From Spisula solida (lineage: Eukaryota > Mollusca > Bivalvia > Venerida > Mactridae), in contig OX365955.1 in assembly GCA_947247005.1 (NCBI GenBank), positions 35,195,822 to 35,259,821 on the forward strand: a stretch of DNA of 64,000 nucleotides, written 5' to 3'. This document shows positions 1 through 11,835 of this stretch, piece by piece. Each line of letters opens with the position of its first letter. Position 1 is the stretch's first letter. The notes under the pieces are model-generated. The model made no database searches, was not told the DNA's origin, and saw only the letters and a list, made by a program, of their open reading frames with translations. The translations under genes and the position numbers were made by a program.

Positions 1-150
1 TCCTCCAAACTCTCTTACTTACTCTGTATGTCCTCCACACTCTCTTACTTACTCTGTATGTCCTCAACACTCTCTAACTTACTCTGTATGTCCTCCACAC
101 TCTCTTACTTACTCTGTATGTCCTCCATACTCTCCTCTTCTATGTCTTCC
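1..150. repeat. 30-bp tandem repeat, about 5 copies
   Basis: A CT-rich 30-bp unit (tcctccacactctcttactt followed by actctgtatg) is repeated head to tail with few mismatches and decays by about 150. It is cut by the left window edge, so its full length is unknown. Bases 151-270 hold nothing recognisable apart from a short (ta)n tract near 215. Confidence 0.9.
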
Positions 151-271
151 TCATCCATCTCCCAGTAACTTGGAAAGTTATTCGGGTCTCGCCTCTTGGC
201 TTCAAATATCTAAAATATATATATATAGGTATACAGTCAAACTAATCAGTACACACAACCCATGGGAACTG

Positions 272-828
272 CAAACAAGAGGATCATAGATCCTGGAGCG
301 CTCACCTGCTAAACATGCCCCAAACTTTGAACTTGACCTTAAGGTCATCAAGATAAACATTTTGACTAAACTTGATGAAGGTTAAAGCAAAACTGAGGCC
401 TCCAGAGTGTTAAGAAGGTTTTGCTATTATTTGACATATTGATCTAGTTTTTACCCACATGACCCAACTTCAAACCTGACCTTAAGGTTATCAAGATAAA
501 CATTTTAACCAAAGTTGATGAAGATTAAAGCAAAAATATGGCCTCAAGAGTGTTAATAAGATTTTTCTATTATTTGACCAATTGACCTAGTTTTTGACCC
601 CACATGAACCAACTTCAATCTTGAACTTTAGGTCATCAATATACACATTTTGACCAAACTTCTTGAAGATTGAAGCAAAAATGTGGCCTCCAGAGTGTTA
701 ACAGATTTTCCTATTTTTTTACCTAGTTTTTGACACCGCATGACCCAACTTCAAACGTGACCTTAAGGTAATCAAGATAAACATTTTGACCAAAGTCGAT
801 GAAGATTAAAGCATAAATATGGCCTCAA
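272..828 (+). repeat. Array-bearing element, 5' end and first monomers
   Basis: It begins aacaagag, a short hairpin (ggatc / gatcc) and cgctcacctg, the same 5' end seen at 6579 and, inverted, near 60122. About four monomers of roughly 140 bp follow, each with gacctagtttttgacccc and a ttaaggtcatcaagataaac block. The array resumes at 4136 after the 829-4135 insertion. No coding potential is seen. Confidence 0.8.
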
Positions 829-1225
829 GGTAATAAACCACTAAATGCATACGCGACCCAAAATCGGATACACTCAAATAGTCCTGACAGAAACTTCTGT
901 TTGCCTGGAATTGGTGATATGCCTTGACAAAAATGAAACTAGAATCATCTTATTGAGTTAAAAGGTATTGTATACATGTAGTTGAATGAGTGAATGTGTT
1001 TCATCTTGAATATTTTGAGATTTTGGCATATTTGACAAAGCGAAAGTAGAGTGGGGTAAAACCCACATTGGATCGGTTCGCGCGTCTGTAAAAATTTGTC
1101 TACTGCCTTTGACGAACAAAATCTTACTTATTTTAAACAAGACCCCCTGTTTATTGGTCTTATTTTGTAGCTGCAACATACTGCTTTTCAATGATATAGG
1201 TCTGTGAACTGGCCATAGACTTTAA

Positions 1226-3075
1226 GGTTCACTCTAATGGGCGAAAATGTGTATTTTTCTTCAGTGAATTAAATACACTTTTGGCATAAAAACACATTAG
1301 TCTCATATATCAATTTGTAGCTTAAAGTTCAAATAATCTATATCAATGAGTGTTTTTGTTATATTTACTTGTTATAAACAATGTATTTATAAAAAGTTAA
1401 TTACAAAATAGGTAACATTTTTCAAAATGTCAGTCTCATTTATTGGGTAACAAAATGCTAGAAAAATTAGAAATTGTGGTTGTCAAATATTTGATCAAGG
1501 TCATGCCTGCCTATTTATTTAAATAAAAGCAGTCAAAATACATTGATTTTGGACAATAAAATACATCAACATGAATTAAAATATATCACATGTGTATGTG
1601 TGAAGGCCTACTTTTAATAAATCCTAAATAGTTTAGGGTACGGTGGGCCTGACGGACCAGATAGTTGTTGGTTTGTCAATAACCGATTTTATCGGGTCTA
1701 TGAGACTTAAAACTTGATTATTTGCACAAGTTTTAAGTTACCTAGAAAGAACTGAAACAGGTTTATGGAAAAATAATTAAAGCTTTAGTATTTCTTTCAA
1801 TTATACACATATTTAGTTAGATATTCCTTTCCATTGTATTTTATTTGTTTATATACCAAAGAAATTGCTACTTTATCTTTAGTCGTACTGGTCACTGATA
1901 ACGTTTGTTCCGTCCGTTAGCCCGTTTCTTTTAACATGAAGAAAATGCTGTATTTGGTCAGTTTGTGTGTTAAAATGGTTAAATATTACTCAAAAAACTA
2001 TTTGCAGACGATAATATAGCATGGCAGTAACCTCACACCATACATAAACTTACCGAGCACGTTGTAAAATTTGCACGGACTATTCGTGTGGATTGAAATA
2101 TTTTGACAGCTACATGTAATGACCGATTTTACACAAACTGTATGTGATCGAGAAACGATCCAGACAATCGAGTTACAAAACTGTGTTTGCAATGTTTATA
2201 CGAACATAAATAACATAAGGATTATTTAAAAACGCATAGTACTTTTGTAATTTAGCTAAAATAAAGTTTGACAGACAGCCTCGTAACACATATCAGATTA
2301 TCAATTCGCTAACATGTGCAGCATGTGTTGAGGAAAATGCTGATATTGATGTTTCATTGGGACTTATATTAAACCGTAAGTATCATATTGTATTCGATGT
2401 CATCATTCGTTATGAACGGCACATTATGAACACCGCATTATAATGGTTTCGTCGATAAACTGTCGCACTACTTTGGCGCATGAATATAAATTTGCTACAC
2501 AGCGCGAAATTCGTAAACAAACGAGATGAAAACAATAATAAATATTTGGATTTCATTGTTATTATCGTAGGATCGTTTGTAAAGTTAATAAATTATGAAT
2601 GCAATAAAGTGCATTATTCGATCTAGCTATCGATTATGTTGATTACTCTGTTTGAAAAAAATGTTGCTGTACGTTTACTGTGGTGACAGGAGGGAGCAAA
2701 CATGGCGACTTCCTTGTCGAAATTACACATCAACATGAAGGTGTTTTTCTCGTAAACAAAACACCAGCAGCTAATTTCAAGCCTGGCATGCCCTTGCGAC
2801 GATTAATTATAAAGTATATTCAATGAGTTCGTATTATAAAATACAATAATGAGAACGTTTGACATTTTGAAAAAAATGCTGTATTTTTCAGTCAAAAATC
2901 GCCTTTATTTTAGTGTAAGCATTTGAATAAGGCGACTATATGGCACATTTCACATCACAAGCAAGTGCTACAATGGTTTCCTATAATATATGATAAAATC
3001 AGATGGCATACGCTGTTTGAAATAGTTTTTTTCAAGTGTATGTTTTTCAAGCATTTTCAAGGGGTAGGATCTACC
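1226..3075. mobile_element. 1.85-kb TTAA-flanked non-autonomous DNA transposon
   Basis: The first copy of the 470-bp repeat is interrupted between actTTAA (1222-1225) and TTAAcatg (3076-3079); copy two at about 4055 shows the unbroken site. The termini are imperfectly inverted: GGTTCACTCTAATGGGC then GAAAATG on the left, GGTAGATCCTACCCCTT then GAAAATG read inward from the right. A TTAA duplication is typical of piggyBac and Kolobok elements. No transposase ORF is seen; the longest ORF, 1998-2192 minus, matches nothing I recognise. Confidence 0.72.
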
Positions 3076-3664
3076 TTAACATGATATTATCTGAGTCTGA
3101 TAGTTGTCACTTTACATTGAGCTAAAGAACAATTTTATTTAGTGGTGTGTGACCTTAAGAATGGTCAAAATTTATGAAAGGCATATTGTCAATGGTTTGT
3201 TTCTAAATGTTCGGAAATGCATTTCTCAGTGATTTTAAGCATCTTTTTCAGTGAAATATGCCTCAAAATCTGAAAAAAACTGAGTTTTAGGGTGAAAAAT
3301 GCTACAAAATGAGGATTTCTGAATATAATAAATGACATTTTCGTATGCATTTTGACCTTATTTCTGTATCAAACATGGGTTCTTGTGTGTAAATATGTGG
3401 GGTAGTCACGTTATTAAGCAACCAACATGAAATAAGTGTTTAATTTAAGGTTTATACAAAACTCAAACTCTACTTCATATCAGTATGCCCCAAATGGCCT
3501 GCAGAATCCAAGAAATCCTATGAAAGGTGGGTCCACAATTTTTTCAAAATTTTGAGAAATCATGTTATATATGTCTGAAAATTGGTAATTTTGCATTGCA
3601 TATACTTTGTAGTATTGAAATAACTCAAAATATTATTTGAAAAAGCAAAAAAATGTTGTCTTAA

Positions 3665-4135
3665 GGTAATAAACCACTAAATGCATACGCAACCCAAAAT
3701 CGGATACACTCAAATAGTCCTGACAGAAACTTCTGTTTGCCTGGAAATGGTGATATGCCTTGACAAAATGGAACTAGATTCATCTTATTGAGTTAAAAGG
3801 TATTGTATACATGTAGTTTAATGAGTGAATGTGTTTCATCTTGAATATTTTGAGATTTTGGCATATTTGACAAAGCGAAAGTAGAGTAGGGTAAAACCCA
3901 CATTGGATCGGTCCGCGCGTCTGTAAAAATTTGTCTACTGCCTTTGACGAACAAAATCTTTCTTATTTTAAACATGACCCCCTGTTTATTGGTCTTATTT
4001 TGTAGCTGCAACATACTGCTTTTCAATGATATAGGTCTGTGAACTGGCCATAGACTTTAACATGATATTATCTGGGTCTGACAATTGTCACTTTACATTG
4101 AGCTAAAGAACAATTTTATTTAGTGGTTTGTGACC
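3665..4135. repeat. Second copy of the 470-bp terminal repeat
   Basis: Nearly identical to 829-1225 joined to 3076-3154. This uninterrupted copy defines the insertion point of the TTAA element in copy one. Its ends read GGTAATAAACC and GGTTTGTGACC. Confidence 0.8.
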
Positions 4136-4545
4136 TCAAGAGTGTTAATAAGTTTTTTCTATTATTTGACCTATTTACCTAGTTTTTGAGCCACATGATC
4201 GAACTTGACCTTAGGGTCATCAAGATAAACATTTTGACCAAACTTCATGAAGATTGAAGCAAAAATGTGGCCTCCAAAGTGTTAACAAGGTTTTCCTATT
4301 ATTTGACCTTTTGACCTAGATTTTGACCCCACATGAACCAGCTTCGAACTTGACCTTAAGGTCACCAAGATAGACATTTTGACCAAACTTCAAGAAGATT
4401 AAAGCAAAAATGTGGCCACCAGAGTGTTAACAAGGTTATCCTATTATTTGACCTTTTGACCTAGTTTTTGACCCCACATGACCCAACTGCGAACTTGACC
4501 TAGATTTCATTAAAATACAACTACTGACCAAGTTTGGTGAAGATT
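4136..4545 (+). repeat. Continuation of the array split at 828
   Basis: The gacctagtttttgacccc monomers resume exactly at the duplicated TCAA and run for about three units. They end abruptly at gaagattAGTGTTCC, where a different element begins. Confidence 0.8.
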
Positions 4546-4645
4546 AGTGTTCCACAATCGGACCAAAATTACTATCGATAATCGAATCGAATTTCATTTC
4601 ACTATCGATTGATTAATCGATTATGCTATCGAAAACTCGGAAGAA
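4546..4645. other. ATCGATTAATCGAT-rich transposon terminus
   Basis: AGTGTTCCACAATCGG followed by several ATCGAT/TTAATCGA palindromes resembles, in reverse orientation, the stretch at 17160-17275 ending in CCGATTTTCCAACACT. This suggests the end of a hAT-like family, but no partner end or duplication was found here. From 4646 to about 5480 I see no gene or clear repeat. Confidence 0.35.
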
Positions 4646-5895
4646 AATTACATTCCTAGCTACTCCAGTGAAGTGGTTCGGAGGCCCTTGGAAATTATAT
4701 TACAAGAGCAATTAATCAAAACTGGGGTGTCACTAGACACAATAAACCCTGTCACAGGCCCCTAATTACTCAATGGTTTGAGTATACTTTCATAAAACAC
4801 AGGAGCCCTTCCTCAATGCATGGATGTTAAAGCCTTAAAACACTTTATCTAATATGCAGCTCCTTTTAAATTAACCAAAAAGGTTTTATTGCTTTTAATC
4901 AATGTTAATTTGTACTTAAACTAGAATTATCACTGTCGTGAACAGGGCCCGTGGTAGCATGTCGTAAGAGGGGAAGGGGAGGAGTGTAGAAGTATAGTGG
5001 GGTTGCATAATTATCAGCGCTATTAGTTTCTGTACTCAGACACAATAACAAAGTCATATCTCAAACTTTCATGTGTTGATGCCTGAAATAAAGTAATTCA
5101 CTCCCTTCTAAAATTCAATGAAAGTTGTTTGACAAGCGCAGGTTTAATTTCCTACATAGAAACCATGATGAACTTTGACTTTTATAAAGTTTGGAAATAT
5201 CTTTGACAGACTTAAATTGCACACTGAAATCATGAAATCATGACATTGGTTTCATTGACATTGCCCTGTTCCTGAACGGCCAATATTGTTTGCAAGATGG
5301 AAATACACAAAACAGAACTACATTAATCTGTTTGTTTTGTGTGCAAGTGTTAAGGGGAATCAGTCAAAAATTATTAGTTTTAAAGAGTTGTCGCCCTTTG
5401 CTAAAAATGTGTATATTGTTTTTGCTCCACATACATGTACTTATTGTCGTAGTCAATAGAAGTAAGTATAGCAAGTTTCATTTGAATATCTTGAACAAGT
5501 ATGCAAAGTATCAAAGCAATATGTCAATGCACTTTGAAGCTATTTGAGGTTAAAAAACCTGTACCTAAACTTTAACATTTGCATTTCCAAGTCCAAAAGG
5601 GGGCATAATTTCAACAAAATGCCTGATAGAGTTACCCATCCCTGTGTAGCGGTTGGGGTCATGATGGAGAACAAGTATGCAAAGCAATATGTGAATGCAC
5701 TTTGAAAATATTTGAGGTAAAAAAACCTGTACCTAAACTTTAACATTTGCACTAAGTTGAAAAAGGGGGCATAACTTCACCAAAATGCTTAATAGAGTTA
5801 CCTACCCCATGTGTATGGGTTAGGGTCCTGATGGTGAACAAGAATGCAAAGTATCAAAGCAATATGTCAATGCACTTTGAAGCTATTTGAGGTTA

Positions 5896-6193
5896 AACAA
5901 GACTGCGTTCACTAAACGCTTATGCCCCCTGTGGAAGCCTTGTCCATCAATAAGTCTAAGTCCAAAATTAGGTCAAGGTGAAGGTCAAAATGGGGTTAGG
6001 TGGTACAGGCGTGTGGAGAGTGTTCATACACAACATCCATGCAAGTATGAAAGCTTTGTAGCAAGCCATATTAATGCTAGAAGAAACGGTCAATTTGGGT
6101 TAACCAGGACGGACGGACGGACGGACGAACGGACGGACGGACGGACAGGTGAATCACTATATGCCTCCCCATCTATCGATAGGGGGGCATAAA
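5896..6193 (+). mobile_element. Small element, AACAAGACTGCG start, GGGGGGCATAAAA end
   Basis: It is inserted in a tandem-repeat monomer whose sequence resumes on the far side (ttgaggttaaa / aacctgtacc). It starts aacaagactgcgttcact and ends with a ggac tract, gaatcactatatgcctcccc and a hairpin around CTATCGATAG followed by GGGGGGCATAAAA. Relatives are at 8322-8576 and 11836-12622. It is non-coding. The terminal hairpin plus A-run suggests a Helitron-like non-autonomous element; that is an inference. Confidence 0.75.
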
Positions 6194-6578
6194 AACCTGT
6201 ACCTAAACTTTAACATTTGCATTTCCAAGTCCAAAAGGAGGCATAATTTCAACAAAATGCTCGATAGAGTTTCCCACCCCTGTGTAGGGGTTGGGGTCAT
6301 GATGGAGAACAAGTATGCAAAGCAATATGTGAATGCACTTTGAAAATATTTGAGGTAAAAAAACCTGTACCTAAACTTAAACATTTGCACTAAGTTGAAA
6401 AAAGGGGGCATAACTTCACCAAAATGCTTAATAGAGTTACCTACCCCTGTGTATGGGTTAGGGTCATGATGGTGAACAAGTATGCAAAGCAATATGTCAA
6501 TGCACTTTGAAGATATTAGAGGTTAAAAAACCTGTACCTAAACTTTAACATTTGCACTATTTGCACTAAGTAGAAAAA

Positions 6579-7964
6579 CAAGAGGGCCCAAAGGGCCCTA
6601 GGTCGCTCACCTGTCGAACTTGACCTAGATTTTGTTTGAGAGTTTTATACAGATTAGGCCAATATTGTGACCTCTAGTGACTACACAAGGTTTTTATATG
6701 ATTGACCTAATGACCTACTTTTTTACCCCAGATGACCCAATATCGAATTTGACCTAGATTTTGTTGAGATGATCATTGTGACCAAGTTTCTTAAAGATCA
6801 AGCCAAAACTGTGACCTCCAGTGACTACACAAGGTTTTTCTATTATTTGACCTTGTGACCTAGTTTTTTACCCCGGATCACCCAATACCAAACTTGATCT
6901 AGATTTTGTTGAGATGATCATTGTGACCGAGTTTCATAAAGATTAGACCAAAATTGTGACCACTAGTGACTATGCAAGATTTTTCTATGATTTGACAATA
7001 TGACCTAGTTTTTGACCCAAGATGACCCAATATCGAACTTGACCTAGATTTTGTTATTATGATCATTGTTAACAGGTTTCGTAATGATCAGGTCAAAACT
7101 GTGACCTCTAGTGACTACGCAAGGTTTTTCTATGATTTGACCTTGTGACCTAGTTTTTGACCCCAGATGACCCAATATCGAACTTGACCTACATTTTCTT
7201 GTGTTGATGATTGTGACCAAGTTTCGTAAAGATTATGCTAAAACTGTGACCTCTAGTGGCTACACAAGGTTTTTGTATGATTTGACCTTGTGACCTAGTT
7301 TTTGACCCCGGATGACCCAATATCAAACCTGACCTAGATTTTGTTGAGATAATTATTGTGACCAAGTTTCATAAAGATTAGGCCAAAATTGTGACCTCTA
7401 GTGACTACACAAGGTTTTTCTATGATTTGACCTTGTGACCTAGTTTTTGACCCCAGATGACCCAATATCAAACTTGACCTAGATTTTGTTGAGATGATCA
7501 TTGTGACCAAGTTTCATAAAGATTAATTCAAAATTTTGACCTCTAGTGACTACACAAGGTTTTTCTATGATTTGACCTTGTGACCTAGTTTTTGACCCCG
7601 GATGACCCAATATCGAACTTGACCTAGATTTTGTTAATATGATCATTGTGACCAAGTTTCATAAATATTAAGTCAAAATTATGACCTCTAGTGACTACAC
7701 AAGGTTTTTCTATAATTTGACCTAGTGACCTAGTTTTTGACCCCAGATGACCCAATATCGAACTTGGCCTAGATTTCGTTGAGATGATCATTGTGACCAA
7801 GTTTCATAAGGATTAGGCTAAAATTGTGACCTCTAGTGTCTACACAAGCCAATTGTTGACGGACGGACGACGGACGGACGGACAGACGGACGGACGGACG
7901 ACGGACGACGGACGAAGAGTGATCACAAAAGCTCACTCTGTCACTTTGTGACAGGTGAGCTAAA
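6579..7964 (+). mobile_element. Array-bearing element, about nine 145-bp units
   Basis: The 5' end is AACAAG plus a perfect hairpin AGGGCCC-aaa-GGGCCCT and ggtcgctcacctg. The body is about nine units of roughly 145 bp (tgacctagtttttgacccc, gacccaatatcgaacttgac). The 3' end has ggac repeats, then CTGTCAC-ttt-GTGACAG, then GTGAGCTAAAAA. It splits a monomer of the 169-bp array between A-runs. Architecture resembles the oyster pearl / HINE elements, which are Helitron-related. No ORF of note. Confidence 0.85.
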
Positions 7965-8105
7965 AAGGCATAATTTCAACAAAATGCCTGATACAGTTAC
8001 CTACTCCTGCATATGGGTTGGGGTCATGATGGTGAACATCTATGCGAAGTATGAAAGCAATATCTTAAAAGACTTAGTGAATATAAGAGGTTAAAAACCT
8101 AACTT

Positions 8106-8205
8106 AAACTTTAACAAAAGTGTTACGCCGACACTGACGCCGACGCTCGGGTGACTGCAATAGCTCCCCTTATTCTACGAATACTGGAGCTAAAAATATA
8201 CAAGA
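8106..8205 (+). repeat. 3' terminus of another hairpin-ended element
   Basis: Gccgacactgacgccgacgc is followed by AGCTCC, an 18-base loop, GGAGCT and AAAAA. The hairpin plus CTAAAAA end is like its neighbours but with different sequence. It closes the 169-bp tandem array, so it is probably that element's own 3' end. Confidence 0.6.
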
Positions 8206-8321
8206 CACAATGCCCAACTTAACAAGTAAATGAGTCGCCCAAGTCCAAGCTGTCGAAAAGTTGAAAGAAATTTAAGGCAGGAAGCAGTGGTCAAATTCTT
8301 CTACCTGGATAGCCCACATTA

Positions 8322-8576
8322 AAACAAGACTGTGTTCAATAAACGCTTATGCCCCCGTGGAAGCCTAGTCCATAAAAAAGTCAATCAGGGGCCATCATTC
8401 TGTTAAAATGTTAAATAAAGTTACCTGGCTTTGTCAGTATAAGGGGCTTATGATGGTAAACAAGTATGTCAAGTTTGAAGACAACACCTTGATGTAAGAC
8501 GAAATTTGGGTTAACAAGAATTGGACAGGTGAATCACTATATGCCTCCCGATCTATCGATACGGTGGCATAAAAAG
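8322..8576 (+). mobile_element. AACAAGACTGTG...GGTGGCATAAAAA element
   Basis: Same family as 5896-6193: start aacaagactgtgttcaataa, end caggtgaatcactatatgcc then cccgatctatcgatacggtggcataaaa. The internal part differs. Non-coding. Bases 8206-8321 hold nothing identified. Confidence 0.7.
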
Positions 8577-9176
8577 CCGAAAATATTGGGGACAAGAATA
8601 AAGTATATAGTTATATTGGATATCTTCCAAGGGGCATAACTGGGTGAATTATCTGCGAACCGGAACGTGCCGACCGGAACGTGCCGACGATATGCGCATC
8701 TCCATTTGGGAGTGAAGCTATCCATGAAGTTTTGTTAAAATCTGAGCAGTGGTTCTTGAGAAATAGCCCGGACAAGAATTTAGTATATAGTTATAGTGCG
8801 ATCTTCCAAGGAGCATAACTGTGTGAATAATCAGCGAACCGGAACGTGCCGACAATATGCCCATCATTCTCCACTTGGTAGTGAAGCTATCCATGAAGTT
8901 TTGTTAAAATCTGAGCAGTGGTTCTTGAGAAATAGCCCGGACAAGAATTTAGTATATAATTATAGTGCGATCTTCCAAGGGGCATAACTTAGTGAATTAT
9001 CACCGAACCTTAACGTGACGACGATATGCGCATCTCCACTTGGTAGTGAAGCTATGCATGAAGTTTTGTTAAAATCTGAGCAGTGGTTCTTGAGAAATAG
9101 CCCGGACAAGATTGGACAGACGAACGGACAGGTGAATCACTATATGCCTCCCGATCTATCGATACGGGGGCATAAA
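8577..9176 (+). repeat. About 167-bp tandem array with the CATAAAAA end
   Basis: Three and a half units share tgaagttttgttaaaatctg and agaaatagcccggacaag; spacing of the ctgagcagtgg motif is about 169 then 165 bp. The block ends in the gaatcactatatgcctcccg / CTATCGATAC / gggggcataaaa terminus of the family at 5896. The ORFs of 62-67 residues here are repeat translations. Confidence 0.8.
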
Positions 9177-9882
9177 AACTGGATTGATGTGTTAAACATT
9201 TGTACCAAGCACTTTTAAAATCCACTACGAAAAGACAAAGTTACAGAGCGGACACGACTATATTACATGCATGACTATATAACCTTTGACCTCTAAGTGT
9301 AACATTGACCTGGGTCTTGCACATGATACATCGTCTTAATGTGGTAAACATTTGTACTAAGTATCATAAAAATCCAATAAGAAATGGCAAAACTACAGAG
9401 TGGACACGAATCACATGCCTATTTGTGCCTTTTAACCTTTGACCTCCAAGTGTGACCTTGACCTTTGAGCTAGGGACCTGGGTCTTGTGCATGACACACC
9501 CTCTATATGTGGTGAACATTTGTACCAAGTATTATAAATATCCAATAAGAAATGACATAGTTACAGAGCGGACACGATTTTGTGCCTTTTAACCTTTGAC
9601 CTCCAAGTGTGACCTTGACCTTTGAGCTACGGACCTGGATCTTGCGCATGACACACTGTCTTGATGTGGCTAACATTAGTACCAAGTAATATAAATATCC
9701 AATATGAAATGACATGGTTACAGAGCCGACACGATTCACATGCCTATTTGAGCCTTTTAATATTTTCCAGTATACCCTCCAGATTTGTGAGGGCGGATGT
9801 ACAGACAGACAGACGGAGGACGGACGAAAACTGATCACAAAAGCTCACTCTGTCACTTTGTGACAGGTGTGCTAAAAAGCCT
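9177..9882 (+). repeat. About 150-170 bp tandem array with CTAAAAA terminus
   Basis: Units carry acatttgtaccaag, ttacagagcggacacga and aacctttgacctccaagtg. After the last unit come acagacagacagacggagga, the CTGTCAC-ttt-GTGACAG hairpin and gtgctaaaaa, the same 3' end as 6579-7964 although the internal unit is unrelated. One partial copy lies at 17317-17520. Confidence 0.8.
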
Positions 9883-11034
9883 TACTAGAACACAATGACA
9901 ATATTATTTTACGACCTCGCTGACAATATTTTTGCCTTAATAATATGTTAAGCTTGAAAAATGTGTATAATTTCTCGCCATCTGTATTGAGCTACAGATA
10001 GATATATATTTCAAATACAAAGCTTTATTTAGGAGAATTTTTGCTAAAGTTTAAACACAAAGATGTTCAATGATGATAAGCAATAATTATTTAAGTATAC
10101 GTTTTTCATATTTAAGCTTTGAAAAAGGAATATTTACATACACTCCAGGACCTGCTATACGGCCTAATGGTTTTTACCCCCCTGACTGTTAAATTCCGGT
10201 TCTGGAAAAACAGGTATTATGCTATAATGTCGATATTGAGAATGAATTATAATTGTCGTAAGAATTTTTTCATCGCACGACGCTTATGGATCTAAGTCGA
10301 GCTGTACCGACTTGCGTCTGGAAAGGGTAATTTTATGGAGCAGTCACAGTTGTCGCACGATGGACGTGTGACAGCTCAACATTACATTTTTGGGAACTAT
10401 TGTGCATCTGTCGCAGGACAGGACATAACAATTGACGCGCGACAGCCTTACGATGAACTGTTGTGGCACGTCGTACGATCATCGTAAGTCTGTCGTAGGA
10501 TAAAAGCATTGTCAAACTATTAGCTGGTTTAAAAATTAAGTTTCAGCAGCTGGGTATAATTAATCAAAACGTCCAACCAAACTCTTTATTTTTGAATAAT
10601 AATATTTGCAAATAGGAACTTGCTAAATACTAGTATTATACTGACATACACGTATGCATAATCACTTTAAATATAAAAATGCATTTTGTGGTCCGCTGGT
10701 GTCAAACGCTGCAATATTCATGAATTAATAAAACGTGTTTAGAGTCTTTAGATATACTGGTGTATTGTTACTTAGTATACATTCAATGTAACTAATTATG
10801 GAATAAAAATATAAGACGGACGCATGATAGTCCTCAAATTTACATCGTAGACACGTCACACGACAATTGTGAAAGGGGTTTAACTCAGACTTTTAAAATG
10901 TTTGAAATTATTTGTTACTAGCTTCATTCAAATGAGAGTTAAGAATTTCCCTGAAAAATAAGCTAAAAGTGTCTGTCTGTAGGATGCCTGGAGCCAGTAT
11001 AGGATTTAAGTACTGATAAGGAAGAGAACTGTGT
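9883..11034. other. No gene seen
   Basis: AT-rich sequence. Between 10250 and 10510 there are repeated tcgcacga / gtcgtacga words in both orientations, suggestive of a degenerate MITE, but no clean termini or duplication were found. The 60-residue minus ORF at 10333-10515 is probably incidental. Confidence 0.4.
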
Positions 11035-11130
11035 AGGCAGCCACTTAGCTACCTCGGTAGAGCATTCATCCTTCTAAGCAACTGGTTCCGGGTTTGAGCC
11101 CTGGTCAGGCTACATACTTTTCTAACCCTG
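11035..11130 (+). repeat. tRNA-derived SINE head
   Basis: A polymerase III A-box-like stretch (tagctacctcggtagagc) is followed about 35 bp later by a B-box match (gggtttgagccc), in tRNA order and spacing, but the acceptor arms do not pair into a full tRNA. It is therefore read as a SINE head, not a tRNA gene. The tail is not resolved. Confidence 0.6.
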
Positions 11131-11469
11131 TTACATTATTAACGTTCCTGCAGATGGTACCAAGTACTACTCTGTATAAACTGTTACATATAGTCGGTTA
11201 TGTTAGATTAATCAGTCAGCGGTGTAGCCAGTGATACTGATGTACACACGTGCGTAACACTACTATAAATGTAAGTCCCAAATTTTCATGAATCGTGAGG
11301 ACCCCCAACCATAACCACCAACTTCAAGGCTTGTTTGTCAATTCCAGCCTGGCTACGCCCTTGTCGTAGTATCCGATATTACACGTTTCTGATTATTCTG
11401 ATAATCAATTTAAACATAAACTGGAATGGTCATATAGCATGGTTGTTTACTTTGGCTTACTAATTGTTT
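11131..11469. other. No gene seen
   Basis: Unique-looking sequence with no recognisable coding region, repeat unit or transposon terminus. Confidence 0.4.
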
Positions 11470-11830
11470 AAAGTGGGTCATTCAGCTGGGGGTGTTAAGC
11501 TTATTGGAGCTAGGTCGTTCTTGGTTACGCTCGACTAAGGCTTGTTGCTTGTTGAAACTAAGTCATCCGGGCAGGGCTTTCGGTTTTTATATCTGTATCT
11601 TTCCGCCGTTTTCCTGTTGAAACTAGGTCATTCTGCGTGGGCATTCAGCCTTTTGATTGCTGAAACTGTTTCATTCAGATTTTTGACAGCTGGGATTTGG
11701 CGGATCATTTACTCGTTTGGCTGGGTGTTGGGCATTGTGCCTTGTATGTTATTATGTTTTCTGTGCTTGACTGGTTGAGTGCTGCCTTCCCTGACCGACT
11801 TAATGTTATCTTTTTGATCAGCATCCTAAC
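11470..11830 (+). repeat. Degenerate tandem repeat around gttgaaactaggtcattc
   Basis: The phrase occurs in varied form about five times (ggtcattcagctgg, ggagctaggtcgttc, gttgaaactaagtcatcc, gttgaaactaggtcattc, gctgaaactgtttcattc) at roughly 55-65 bp spacing. The 78- and 74-residue ORFs over it have no recognisable domain and are likely repeat read-through. Confidence 0.55.
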
Positions 11831-11835
11831 TGCAA

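Larger units (their letters stand above)
829..4135. mobile_element. Composite element with about 470-bp direct repeats, TSD TCAA
   Basis: One array monomer is split here. TCAA lies on both sides (825-828 and 4136-4139), and neighbouring monomers show the unbroken site ggcctcaagagtg. The insert starts GGTAATAAACCACTAAA and ends TTTAGTGGTTTGTGACC, an imperfect inverted pair. Inside, about 470 bp occurs twice in direct orientation (829-3154 once its own insert is removed, and 3665-4135), separated by about 510 bp with TTAA at both inner edges. It resembles either a very small terminal-direct-repeat element or a tandem pair of MITEs. The mirrored 77-residue minus-strand ORFs in the two copies look incidental. 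Confidence 0.7.
5480..8105 (+). repeat. About 169-bp tandem array with two insertions
   Basis: Units contain aacctgtacctaaacttta, a gggggcataa block, and a caatatgtgaatgcactttg block. Copies lie near 5552, 5722, 6194, 6365 and 6530, and the last is completed at 7965-8105. Two other elements interrupt single monomers at 5896-6193 and 6579-7964. Short ORFs across it are repeat read-through. Confidence 0.85.

Noticed and set aside
1..150. CRISPR array
   Set aside because: The 30-bp units are directly adjacent with no spacers and the DNA is animal; simple tandem repeat.
958..4026. Near-identical 77-residue minus-strand ORFs at 958-1191 and 3793-4026 as a conserved gene pair
   Set aside because: They lie in the duplicated 470-bp repeat, so their similarity is explained by DNA duplication; no domain and no promoter context.
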